Assembly (NCBI GenBank): GCA_016748015.1
Contig: JAAOMT010000011.1
Span: 62,001 to 126,000 of the forward strand
DNA length: 64,000 nucleotides
Source of the DNA: Geosiphon pyriformis
Lineage: Eukaryota; Glomeromycota; Glomeromycetes; Archaeosporales; Geosiphonaceae
Direction of reading: 5' to 3'
Shown here: piece after piece, positions 49,998-62,416 of the stretch
Position numbering within the stretch: the stretch's first letter is position 1
Layout of the letters: each line of letters opens with the position of its first letter
Position numbers and translations under genes: made by a program
The notes under the pieces: generated by a model
What the model saw: the letters and a program-made list of their open reading frames with translations, nothing else
The model's database searches: none
Told to the model about the DNA's origin: nothing

Positions 49998-50810
49998 TGT
50001 TACCAGTAGAATTTTAGCTATTAATTAGCATGAAATTTCCTTTATAATTCCTATCATTAATTAGCATATATTATTATCGTTTCGAATTTTACTTATTATT
50101 TAATCAAATTAGCAATTATCATCATTTAATCAATAACCCGATTTGGACCATAGAAATTGAGATGATCAATTTACACAATACCCTGAACCATATAACATAG
50201 CCAAAATTCGCCGAAATTAATGAAAATTGGCCGAAATAATTCATAGTTCAGCGAAATNNNNNNNNNNNNNNNNNNNNAAATCACTTTTTACATATCTCAA
50301 ATAAAAATTAAATATTCGAAAACCAAATCCTTTGATTATTACACTTGAAATTCTCTCAACACAACTAACATTTTGAAATTGATTAGCTACCAATTTCAGT
50401 AATCTGTTAGTGACTCCAGGCCTGGATAGAAAACGTTTCCTTGACAAAATTCTATTTCTTTACGTTTCTTTTATTTTTCTCTTTCTTTTCTTATCATAAT
50501 CATTTGGGTAGCCTACAGACGAGATTCCTGTAGAAGAGTTGACTTTCACAGCAAAGTAACTACACATTTTTTAGTGAGCTTCCAGACAAGCAATTCCTGG
50601 GAAAGAGTTGACGTTTACTACAACGTAACTACATAAAGTAACTGGCACGGAATTGGCCATTCCACTTATAAGCCCAGCGGTTCAAATTATAGGAGATAAT
50701 TTGAAGATAAATTCAGTTACTGGAGGTTCAACCACATCCAGAAAACGTGAATTCACAGCAAACAAGCATCAACAACATTTAAGAAAAGAGACCAAAAACC
50801 TCCGGTAACA
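49998..50810 (+). repeat. Solo LTR inserted in LINE copy 2 ORF1
   Basis: The block starts TGTTACC and ends GGTAACA, and is flanked on both sides by CCAT (49994-49997 and 50811-50814), a 4-bp target-site duplication. It aligns along its length to the LTR at 1537-2508 in opposite orientation; it is shorter mainly because of an assembly gap (N at 50258-50277). There is no internal region or second LTR, so it is a solo LTR, the product of LTR-LTR recombination. From the orientation of the gag-bearing copy, its transcription direction is plus. Confidence 0.9.
50258..50277. other. Assembly gap inside the solo LTR
   Basis: A run of 20 N. Comparison with the LTR at 1537-2508 suggests more than 20 bp (roughly 170 bp) are missing here. 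Confidence 0.95.
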
Positions 50811-52600
50811 CCATTAGACACTTTATGCTGTCTTCCAGCTTAGACACTGAAGACATATCAAAAGACACCGCTCCCACGACATTCTCACCACTAGTGGACA
50901 CACTCAAACCCTCACTTATCACTACATCTGCCTCTTGATCCTGTGATGAAGGGGTCACCAATGGCTGACATCCAGGGCTAGGCTGGGAAACCATTGGCCC
51001 GAGTGTATCCAACCTCTTAGCCAGCTTACCAACTTGCTCCGCGAGGCTGGCAAGACTGCGCTCAAGAGCGGCGAACCTATCGTTGACTTCCATCGTAACC
51101 GGTTGGGACAGCTTCATTTCTGAAGAGGAGCCATTTGTTACCACAACATTCTGACTAGAGAGAGGGAGCGAAAAAGACCTGCGAGCAACCTTTGCCCAAG
51201 AGAGACCACCAAAAGAGACTGGATAGGCAACTGGAGCCGAGCGTTTGACATAGATGGTTGCCAGTCTGCTTTTATCCATATCCGAGAAAACCCTACACAG
51301 TGAACTACTAGAAGACAATTTTCCACCAACTGCACAACCCAATGACGTGTGACCCAATTTCTCATACTTGGCGCATTTTGCAGAAATGAGGCAAGACCAG
51401 TGGAGATTGGTGTTCCTGAGTACTGGCGTGGTCCCCACAGCAGCATCCAATAATTCAGCAGAGTCGAAACAAACAACAGCACACCTGGCCTGAGCATACA
51501 TAACAGAATAACGATCAATGATGCACGTTTTCCCACCCACAGATCTAACAAAGTCCCAGATATCATGAGCATTGGTTCCCATCAGTAACGTATAGAGCAG
51601 CGCCCTATGTTGGTCCCTAATATCCCACACTTTCTTGTCTGAATCAGCCCTAGCCACACGCACAGCATTTTTCCTGATTAAGATGGACCACTTAGCTGCA
51701 GCCAAATCAGCCTGATCCGATCGTTCAAATTTCACCACCGCCTTCTGCCACAGCCCGATTAACTGTATCTTGATTGTCCTAATAACTTCAAACTTGGATA
51801 GCGCAGCACGCACAGCCTCAGACGATGTTCCAACTGGAATTTCTTTCATGACCACAGCCCGATCTGATTGCCCAGATGCTTTTTTGAGATCGGCGTTTAC
51901 TAAAATCTTCGCATTCACAGCTTTATCAGTAGCTTTCACTAGACTCGATTCGGAAGTGAACGTCACCCTGATGATCCCTGAGAATTTTGAGGGGGTAGAT
52001 GCCCCCCCAAAACCATTGATTCCAGAAAACAACTTCCTCACCACCACAAGTTTTTCCTGAGAAGATTTGCCAGCCACTTTATCCAAGCCAATATCCAATG
52101 CAAATGATTTCCTGACTGAAACATTGACCAAATTTTTCACAGAAGAAGGGAGCTCAAGAGAAGCATCCAAGAGAACACCATCATCACTACCATTTTTTGA
52201 GAAGTCAATTTTCCCCAATGGCTTGCCCAACGCCTTTTTGGTTTTAACCTTTGAACTTGTGGGCGTCTGATCATAATCTCCACCAGCCAGAGCTCCACCT
52301 TCACCATAATCAAAGCTGGTTTTCTCCACCAGACACTCCTCTTCCATATCAACACTTTCAGACTCAGTAGTGTCTCCAGTCTCCAAACCCCATGAACAAA
52401 CACCAGGAACTTCAGCAACAACCCTTCCGTTATCAACACCCTCTGCCAACACACCTCCCTTCCTCTTTTTCCTTGATGCAACTGCTTTAAAACCACTCTC
52501 AGAACCAGAAACTTTAGCAGTCTTTTTTATAACAGCAATAACAGAGCCAACAGTGGCCTTGTAATCAAAAAACAGTTTTGATTTATCGTACTGAATGGTA

Positions 52601-55430
52601 AAAAAACTTCTTTCAAAAAAACTTTTGACTCTTTTTTGGGAATTTTGGACGAAGGAGAAAAAGAAGTTTTTCTAATAAAATTTCAATGAAAAAAATTTTT
52701 CTATTATTAAAACAGCTAAACAAAATATTTTGACACTGTTTTTTTTAAATATTAATAATAAAAAACTGTTTTTAGCAGTTTTTAAAGCATTTTTTATCTT
52801 TAACTGATGATTTTTTTTAATCAAAATTTTTTCTAAAAAACATACTCAAATTAATTTTATTTTTATTTTTATTTTTTTTAAGAGTTTTAAAGTATTTAAA
52901 AACAGATCAATTAACAAACTAGTATTTTTTACTATTATTATTAATATTATTATTATCTTTTTGCAAATAGCCAAAAAGATCAAAGAATTAAAAAAATAAT
53001 TATTATTATTTATATTTGCTATTTTTATACTGAATTATTTTGTGGTTTTAAATAAGATCTTAAATAAAAATTTTTAGCAGCAATCAGTTTTTTTTTAATA
53101 TGAACAACAATAATAATAACACATTTTTTATAATAAATTAAGATTAACTATTGGCTGTATTATTAAATATGGTTTTTTAGCAGATTATTATTGGTTTTAA
53201 ATATAAAACAACTTATTAAATTTTCTAATCTTAAGAATTGAATTGATCAAATAAAAATTGAATTAATTTTTGTTCTTTTGTTTTTTGGTATTGTCTTTAG
53301 TAATATTTCGAAAACAATTTTTAGTTATTAAAAATTTTTTGGGTAAATGGCTTCTACTTTAATATTTGATGTTATTTTCAAACTCAAATTAATCTTAATA
53401 AATACTTTATTTTATTTTTTGTCTGGTTTTATTGAACTTAAGTTAATTTTTAAAAACAATATTATGTTGTTTTATGTAAATTTTGCTTTTAAGATTTCTT
53501 TGGTTATTATTATTAAAATTTTTATTGATAGTTTTTTTTTGACTATACTTAAGATTGTAAAATCTTCTATAATAACTTTTGGTTCTCTTTTTTCTATTTT
53601 TATCACACTTTATAATGTTTTTATTAGTATATTTTTTAATAACATAAAAAATACTTTTGGTATTTTTGGTGTTATTATTTTGTTAAATTAAAGTCTACTG
53701 GTTTGTGACAATATATTATTGTCAATTTTAAGAGATTTTTTTAAGACCAAATTAATCGATTTTTCTTGGTTGTACTAACTTTAAAATTAATAATATGATT
53801 TCTTAAGTTAGTGGCTATACTTGATTTATTCTTTGTTTTTTGGATTTTTATTATTATTAATGCTTTGTTATTATTACTTTTAAATTTAAAAAAATACTTA
53901 AGCTTGCTATAATAAAAACTAATATTCTGTATAAATATTATATTTGATAGAAAACTCTTAAATATTACTATTACTATAAGTATTAAAGTCTGAATTACTT
54001 GTTTGCTAACTGTATAATATTGTTACAAATTAGAGTAACAAGCTAATAGATAATAAAGAAGAACAAAATTATAGAATAATAGAAATAATTAAAAAAAATT
54101 CAACTTTAAGAAACAAATTAAATAAGTATAGATTCAATATATGAAATTAGTTTTATAAAATATTTTAGTTGTTAATCTTTTTAAAAGATAATTAAAGAAT
54201 CTGAAAGTAGAAAAATAATTCATATTGTTAATAAATAATAACATACTAATATAATTCTATGCTTTATATTGACACTTTTAAAATTTAATATTAGATATTA
54301 AATATATTCTTTAATTATGTTTTATTTAATAATTTTTAAATGTTACAATTAAACAGATCAAAAAAAAGTAAGTAAATACCAACAAGTAATTTTTATTCTA
54401 AAATATTCAAATACTTGAAAGTAAAGAATGGAAAAAAAAAACAAGTAATAAGAAAAAAATTGAATTAATAGATATTGTTTTATTTTTTTGATTTTTTATA
54501 TATATTTTTTTATCTAAAAGACTCATTGTTTATATAGTTATTGAAAATAGTTAATAACCAGATTATTAATTAGATTAATAATTAGATTAATAATTAGATT
54601 AATAATTAAGTTAACAGTCAAATTAATGATCCAGTTATTGATCAGATTAATAATTACTATTTAAAAATAAGATGGCAAATTATATAACATTAGTGGCTAA
54701 TATATATAATAACTAATAAAAATTATGAGTTTCAACTATAATAATATTATTTTTATATTTGTAATTGGCTTTAAGTTTTTTATGTTATTTTTTGTTGATA
54801 AAAAAACTTTTGTTAAGACTTTTGTTTTTTTGGCTCTTCTTTTTGCTGTTTTTTCAGTTTTATTTTTTGTTGATTTTTTAATTAAGTTTAAATTAAATTT
54901 TTTGAAATTTGAAATTTTTAGTTTGATTATTTTAATAAGATTTATTGTTGAGTTTATTAATTATTTTGGTTATTTGTTTTTTAAATAAGCATATTAACAA
55001 AATTTTTTGAATGAAAAAAAATTTGTTTGCTGTAAGTTTTATTGTTAATAAGTTTTTTAAGTTTCTAATTGGTATTTTCAAAGACTTTGTATATTTTAAA
55101 ACTAAAGTTAATTTTAATAAGATAAACTATAATAAAATACCAGTTGTAAAGTTTTTTTTGTTAAGTAAAAATACTATTAAGTATATTATTGCTTTATAAT
55201 ACATATTAAATAATAAGATTAGTAATAGTATTAAAACAACTAAGTTGTTTTTTAATATTTTTAATTTTAATTTTAGAAATTTGAATAGTATTATTAAAAA
55301 AATTGTGAATTAGATTTATTTTTAGCTCTTTTTGTTTTAATATAATATTGTCTTAACTGGTTTGAGTAATTGATTACATATAAAAAGTGCATAATTTATA
55401 TTTAGTTAAGATTATTTAGTTTAATATATA
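52601..55430 (+). repeat. AT-rich degraded repeat, family member A, plus spacer
   Basis: About 52.63-53.75 kb aligns by eye with 59.03-59.96 kb and in part with 58.43-58.96 kb, same orientation. An open frame at 53347-53691 resembles a retroelement ORF1 in tempo (VELK..., ...FGIFGV) and shortly after it, one base out of frame, a stretch reads KSTGL-stop-QY, echoing the GLWQ motif of LINE copy 2 ORF1. Two other Phe/Ile/Lys-rich frames lie at 54725-54988 and 55011-55199. I take this as LINE sequence pushed to high A/T, but the identity is not proven. A short array of taattagatta units is at about 54553-54608. Confidence 0.5.
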
Positions 55431-55431
55431 T

Positions 55432-58317
55432 ATTTTTTTTTATTATGTTTTATGAGTGAGGTCCAAACACTACCTAAAGCTATATACCAAAGAAATGATA
55501 TAAACTAAGTGTAAATCATGCTTTTCCTACACGTAACCAGCCACTCAGACCAATCAGGACAACACTACACAGTTATATGTACCAAAACAGAATCACCAAC
55601 ACCAGAAAAGAAAGAACAATGTTTACGAAAGCCAAAACAAATACCAAGTAGCCTAACAATGCCAGCCGAAAACCTAGAAGCCGAGCCAGGGACCGAGATA
55701 GAAACTGAACCATCAAGTGGGATGAGATTATTTTTTTTCATAAAAGCACAATGCTTAATCCTAACCAACCAAATATCATTCCTAAAAGCAAAACTAAGGG
55801 AATGCACAAACTCAACAATTTTCGAACTAGCAGCCTTGTGACATTTGAAAACAGAGATAGCTTCACGAAGCCACTCAATAAAAACAAACCCTTTAGAGAG
55901 AGCCGTAAACACAGAAACATCAGAGACACTAGAAGACAGCAATCGCAGCACACAGGAAGAAGAGAAAGACAGGCCAGAAAGCACCATCCAAGATTTTGAA
56001 CATGTATCCAGTATCTGAAGATGTGCAAAGACATCAGCCTTGTAAAAGAAAACATTATCTGATGTCTCCACCTCACCACAATATAAGCACAATACACTGG
56101 AGTATTTTCTGTCATACAAGTGTTTATGAACAGCAGCAGGCAGCCAATGGTGCAATGCCTTCATGAAAAAACTGTGCACATCTGCTGTGGGCTTGCTAGT
56201 GTGGCCAGTGGCCATGTGTGAATCAGGATGCCATACCAGTAAAGAGCAGGACCAATCTACGTCTGCGAACAAACTGGCAGGCAGAAATTTAGAACCAGAA
56301 CCAATCTCCCAGTGCGCATGACTAACAGAATGAAAAATATCGTAAACAAAATGCCTGGAATTGCCAGAAACAGCCCCACCGTCTGCCAACAAGAAGCGCA
56401 CATGCGATTGGAAAGGAAGGAACCAGCCCGAGTGAGAAGAAGCATCAGCTATAGCATCAGCACGTTTATTTCCAACCATACCAGAGTGGCCTTTTACTTT
56501 GTGCCATTCAACCAATAAGTTTCTGCCATGAATAATGTTTATAATATGCAGGCGTTCGACCCAACAACAGTTGTGAAAATCCAGATGCACCAGACCCAAT
56601 TCCGACTTGTAGGCATCCAGAGCAGCTTGACTGTCAAAAAACAAATGAACACAACTAGAATGGGGGACACACTCCAGTGCCAGTGCAATAGCCTGCATTT
56701 CCGCCAACGTAAAAGACAGCAGACCCAAAACTCCAATGCCCAAACCCAGATCAATGTCACTGAAAAAAACACCAGCCCCAGCCATGCAATTCTTGGTACC
56801 TAGGTTTGTCAGAAACCCATCCGTATAAACAGAAATGCTACTAGGAAGTACTTGGGAAAGCTGATCATGAACCAACACAAAGCCAGGAGAGGTGAAAATA
56901 CTCTGAAGACCCATACCAGCCAAAGCAGGAGAAGGGGCATGAGGAGAAGACGTATCAGACAGGAACTTGACAGAAAGCATGAACCACTCAAGAGTTGGGC
57001 CACGGGAGTTCAACCTCTTCTACTGCTTGAATTTGTACCAGTCAAACACGGCTCCATGATGATCACAAAGCTGGTCAACAAAGGCGATGCCATATCGTCG
57101 GAGTGAAGGAAGAAGCTTGACAAATTTAAACTCACCGAGAACGGCAGACATGGGTACCTCACCACAAAGCCAAAATGGACTACCAAAAGACCCACTCAAA
57201 GATAAGTTGCAATCGAGGAGAACACAAATGGCACCCGCTAAGAAGTTATTCAAAGGGCTGACTCGTACACAAACAGGAACACTCAAAGAATGAATAGGGC
57301 ACCAGCTCGAAACCTGTAAGTCATGAGACCTGTGGAAAAACAGGCAACTCAGGATTCCCACTGAGTTTGTAAAACAAATAAGGAAAGCAACCTTACTTTC
57401 CGATTGAATCTGGATAAAAGATTTCAACCCATAGAATGAAGGATGATGGATTGTGTCACTAAGAAAATCAAGAGGCAATCCAGACTTGGATTTCAAGCCT
57501 CTACGAATCAAAGCATCCCACTTATTACACACACTGACAGGAACAAAACTAAACTGAGTTCTATAACCGATGATGGGGTGGAGAACAGCTGACACTAAAT
57601 AAAGAAATTGTTTGTCCAATATGGCCTTTCTTAGAACCAAGTTAATAAAAAAACAAATATCTGAATGGGCTTTTGCCAGGCTGGGCTTTGACAGTTCCTT
57701 AGAAGACACGAAGATACCCAGATAATGATGAGATTTGCCTGGCTTAGCTATAGAAATAGGGGATTCACTGATGAAAAGAGAAGGTGCACTAGCACGGCTA
57801 TTAATTGGAATGGCCACTGTCTTATCATTATTAATTGAAATATCATTGATGCGAAAAAACTCACTAGCCATATCAAGAATGTGTTAAATGGCAGACTGAC
57901 TGCTATCCATCCAGATCGTATTGTCCACAAAAGTGCCTGCAGTGAAGAAAGACGACAAACCAGCCTGAGACTCCACACGGCCTGTCTTAGCAACAAAATA
58001 AGAATTTAACCTGTAACCACACACACTCTCCTGCCTTTTAACTTCGCACAAGAGAGGATCATAAAATATATGCCAAAGAAGAGGCGAAAACACCTTCCCT
58101 TGGTCCAAGCCATCATGTACATGATACCTATCCGTCAATCCAAAATCAGTCATAATTCGGTTTGTACGACCACCATAAATATTACCAAAAAACCTAATAA
58201 ACTGGCAGCACATTTTTATCCTAATCAAACTTTTCTTAAGATGATTCCAACCGACCGAGTCATACGCTTTCCGCATGTCTTGTAAAACCAGCCAGAGCTC
58301 CCGGTTTTTTTCAAGAG
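55432..58317 (-). pseudogene. LINE copy 3, 5'-truncated ORF2
   Basis: About 920 codons of ORF2 lie in one frame from 58317 to the stop at 55565, with only two internal stops: TAA at about 57881-57883 (Gln in copy 2) and a TAG near 57017-57019 (Trp in copy 2). It begins inside the reverse transcriptase (ALEKNRELWLVLQDMRKAYDS) and keeps the active-site FVDNTIW (the second Asp of the usual DD pair is Asn here), RNase H (SVYTDGFL) and a zinc motif with the last Cys changed to Tyr. The 3' end has an A-rich tail (about 55432-55445). 5' truncation is typical of LINE insertion. It is dead on arrival. Confidence 0.85.
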
Positions 58318-61300
58318 CGTCCTTTAATATATTATATTAAATTATAGTTAAGTCTTATTTATTAAATTATAAAAAAATAAAAGAATAAAACAGTTTATAA
58401 TTGTAAAAAAAACAGTATTTTTGTTTTTAATTAAAATAAAATTTTGGTTTTTTTTAATGTTTTTTTTATTTTAATAAATAATAAATTTTTTGACTTAAAT
58501 AATAACAGTAGTAATATATTTGCCAAAATTTAACTTAATATAACAAATTTTAAAAACAAAAAAAATTGTGTCTTAATATAATTTTATTTAATTATATTAT
58601 TATATTATTTATTACGAAAATTAAATTAATAAAATAAAACTAAAATATTTTTTTAAAAAAATTGTTAATTTTAATAATATTATTAATAATTAAAAATTTT
58701 TTGAATAAGTAATTTGCTTTAATACTTAATATTATTATAAAAATTAAATTAACTTATATTAAAACTGTGTTTTAGTTTTTATATAGTCTTATTAATATAA
58801 AAATTAATTATAAAAAATAATATTAAATTAATTAAATTTTTATTTTTTATTACTTTTAAAATTGTAAAATTTTGTTTTATTTTTATTATTATTTTGCTAT
58901 TATTTTTTTTACAATATTTTTTTAATTATTTTTACTAATAATATTAAAAATTATTTTTAATAAAATTTTTAATATTAAATTAAAATATATTAATTTATAA
59001 CAATATATTATTATACAAACAAAAAATAAAAAAGTTTTAACAAGAAAAATTTTTTCTGTTGTAAAAATAATTAAACAAATTAATTTTTTAAATATTAATA
59101 ATAAAAAGCTGTTTTCAATAACTTTTAAAGCATTTTTTTATCTTTAGCTAATAATTTTTTTTCAGTCAAAGTTTTTTTTAAAAAATATATTAAAATTAAT
59201 TTTAATATTATTTTTACTTTTTTTAAAAGTTTTAAAGTTTTTAATAATAATTTAATTAATAAATTAATTTTTTTTGTTCTTATTATTATTATTATTATTA
59301 TTACTATTTTTTTGCAAATATCCAAAAAACCAAAAACTTCAAAAAATATCAACAATTACTTGTATTTATTATTATTATATTAAATTGTTTTGTGATTTTA
59401 AATAAAATTTTAGATAAAATTTCTGTAATAATATTTAGTTTTTTCTTAATATAAATAATAATAATAACAGTATATTTTTTAAAATTTAAATATGTATTTA
59501 AATAATTAATTTATTGAGTTATTTGATTTTAAAAATTGAACCAACTAAATAAAAACATAATTAACAATTTATTTATTTTTAGTATTGTTTCTAATAATGC
59601 TTAAAAAATAATAATTAATTAGCAAAAATCTTTTGAATAAGTAATTTTTATTTTAATGTTTAATATTACTTTTAAAATTAAATTAGTCTTAGTAAATTTT
59701 TTGTTTTATTTACTGTTTAATTTTGTTAAGTTTAAGTTAATTTCAAAAGACAATATTAAGTTATTTTATATAAATTTTGTTTCTAAAACTTTTTTAATTA
59801 TTATTATTGTTAAAGTTTTTATTAATAGTTTTTTTGTTTTGATAATACTTAAGATTATTAAGTTTTTAATAATAATTTTTATTTTTTTTTATTTTGTAAT
59901 ATTTTTTTATATCTGTTAATAATATTAAAAATGTTTTTGGTGTTATTATTCAATAAAAATTAACAAAAATTAAAAATAATATTATTATAATATATTAATT
60001 AATTATTAAATAATAGTATAAATAGCACAAAACAATAATAAAATTAGAAAATATAATATACATAATAGTATATAAAATATACACAAATATATCCAATTTA
60101 ATATAATCATAAACAAGTAAGCCAAAAGGCATTTACAATCAAATAAAAAGCCCAATAGCTTAATAATTACTTACTAATTAATTAAAATAAACACAATTAT
60201 ATATAACTTAAAATATATATATATAGAATAGTTTTCTAATTAAAAAACAAAAAAAAACAAGAAGTTAATTGGACAAAAAAAAAGAAAAAAAAAGAATTAA
60301 ATTATAATTCCAAGAAAAACTAAAAAGTATGTTTTTTTAACTTTGTATTATAATACTTACTAATACTAAAATCAGTAAAATTAAAAATTTTTCTTTTTTA
60401 TAATTTAAGCTTTTAATAAGAATTCTAAAAAAAAGATTGTTTAATCTTTATTGCTATTTTTTATTAATGAAAACAATAAAATACCTAACACAATAATAAA
60501 ATATAAATGAAATCCAAGCTTAACAAAATTAAGAACATGTTAAAAAAATATTAACTATATGTAATTACATAGAATTTATTTGTAATAATATTTTGGCCAA
60601 AATTAACAGTTAATTTAAATATTTAGAATAATCTCTTTATGTCTTGGAAAAATAATTTTTGATCAAGAATATTCTTAAATACCAACTTTATTGACATTCT
60701 ACTTTAATTTTTTCTAAATTTATTAAAAATAAAATACCACTTTATTATAAATAAAAAAATACAAATATTTGGTATTAATACAAAATAAAAAAATATTTCT
60801 GTGAAAGTTTTAAGAAAAAACACAATTAAAAATATAGAAATATGACAAAAATTTTTAAAAAACAAACATAACAAGAGTTATTAACAGCAATTTTAACAAA
60901 AATATTATATAATATATTAAATTAAATAAAAATACATTTATTAAAAAAAATTATTTAATATTTACTAAGAATTAGGAAAAACTCATTAAGCTAATCTTTA
61001 AAATTTTAAATAACTAAATAATAATAATTTATTAAATTAGAACACAGTATTAATTAAACAATACTTATTAAGACTAATATATTTATTAATATATAATTAT
61101 AATATAATTATAATATTATTTAATTTAGAATATTCAAAAAAAATTAACCTAATTCTATTACCAAGTTTGTTTCTATTATAATAACAAAAAAATAACCTAT
61201 AATACTAGTTTTTTTTACTATTATATTTTTTAAATTCTTAATATTAAATATTTTATTAATGCTGTTTTTCTTATTTTTAACTTTGCTGTTTTAGAAATAA

Positions 61301-62416
61301 TATATAATTATATTATTATCTTTTAGTACATCTATGACCAAAAAATTTATTAATAAGTTCATAACTTTAGACTTAACAATAAGCTTTTTAGATCTTTTAT
61401 TTGAGTTTTTTAAAGTATAAATATGTATATTTTAATTTTTTTTAATATTAAAATAATTTTTTACTTTAATTTTATTAGTATTTACAATTTTAACTAAAAT
61501 ATTAGCCAGTCTTATAATTATAAATAGATTTGTGTCAAAAGAAATAGTTAAGTATAAAAACAGATAAAAAGTCTTTTTAATTTTATTATAAATAAGAAAT
61601 TAATAAGACAAAAATTTTTTTTTAATATTATTATCATCAATAATTTTTTGAATAATTGTATTTATAAAATAAACACAAAATTTATTTTTAATATCTGATT
61701 TAAAAAAATTTAATTGTTTTAAGCTAATTATATATTATTTATAATATAATTTATATTTAATATATATTTTAAATTACATTTGTAATAATATAAAACAATT
61801 TTTTAAATTAATTAATATTAGATATTATAAAATTAATTAATTAATTATATATTTAACAATTTATTTAATATTTTTAAAATTAATATTTTTTTTAAAAAAT
61901 TTAACAATAGTAATTTAAAATTAATTACATTAATTAAATTTAATCTATATTTAATATGTTTTTTTGTTACAATTTTTTAAAGTTGAATTTATATTGTTTT
62001 TAATTTTTGTCGTTAACATAAATTTATAAATATTAATTTCTATAAAACAAATTTGGTATAACCTGTATTTATTAATTTAAGATTGATTGAATAATAAATA
62101 TTTGAAAATAAATAATTGTTAATTAAAATCTTAAATACAAGGATTTTTATAAATTAAACAAAATTTTTATTGATTATAGTTAATCATTTTATTCATTAAA
62201 GTTAGTTAAAAAACAATTAAAATACATTATCATATGATAATAATGATATAAACGATCATAACGGTAAAACATACATTCTTAATATTTAGGAGTTTAGTTC
62301 TCTAAAGAAATGAAAGTCAAAAAACAACCAATCGTCCAAAATAATAATAAGGAAACCCTTTGCAATTAATAACTCTCTCGCTTAGAGGAATAAAAATAAC
62401 CATTTTTTAAATCATC
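58318..62416. other. AT-rich desert with two members of the degraded repeat
   Basis: Nearly pure A/T. 58.43-58.96 and 59.03-59.96 kb are related to 52.63-53.75 kb. From 60 kb on I recognise no repeat and no gene. Short Phe/Ile/Leu-rich open frames (such as 59656-59919) have the composition expected of mutated DNA. Confidence 0.65.
59030..59960 (+). repeat. AT-rich degraded repeat, family member B
   Basis: Shares ordered landmarks with member A: ttaaatattaataataaaaa, ttttaaagcattttt, the (ATT)n tract, ttttgcaaat and ccaaaaa, then a frame with similar residues (KLVLVNFLFYL versus KLILINTLFYF). Differences in the aligned parts are largely A-for-G and T-for-C in member B. Confidence 0.65.

Larger units (their letters stand above)
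49920..52600 (-). pseudogene. LINE copy 2, ORF1 split by a solo LTR
   Basis: The larger part is open from about 52.6 kb to 50811 (at least 557 codons from the GTG at 52452; the frame continues upstream to about 52.6 kb, so the true start is unclear). The remaining 25 codons (METVLGLSAKV...) lie beyond the LTR at 49997-49920. Removing the LTR and one CCAT duplicate rejoins the frame. The protein has two RRM-like regions (one with IQLIGLWQKAVVKFE), a zinc knuckle in which the second Cys has become Tyr (CAKY), and a coiled-coil-like stretch near the C-terminus. It should coat LINE RNA. The LTR adds ten foreign residues and a stop at 50779. Confidence 0.8.

Noticed and set aside
53347-55199. Three Phe/Ile-rich frames resembling membrane proteins
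   Set aside because: The hydrophobicity follows from extreme A/T bias. The first is related to the frame at 59656 as part of a dispersed repeat, so these are not real transporters.
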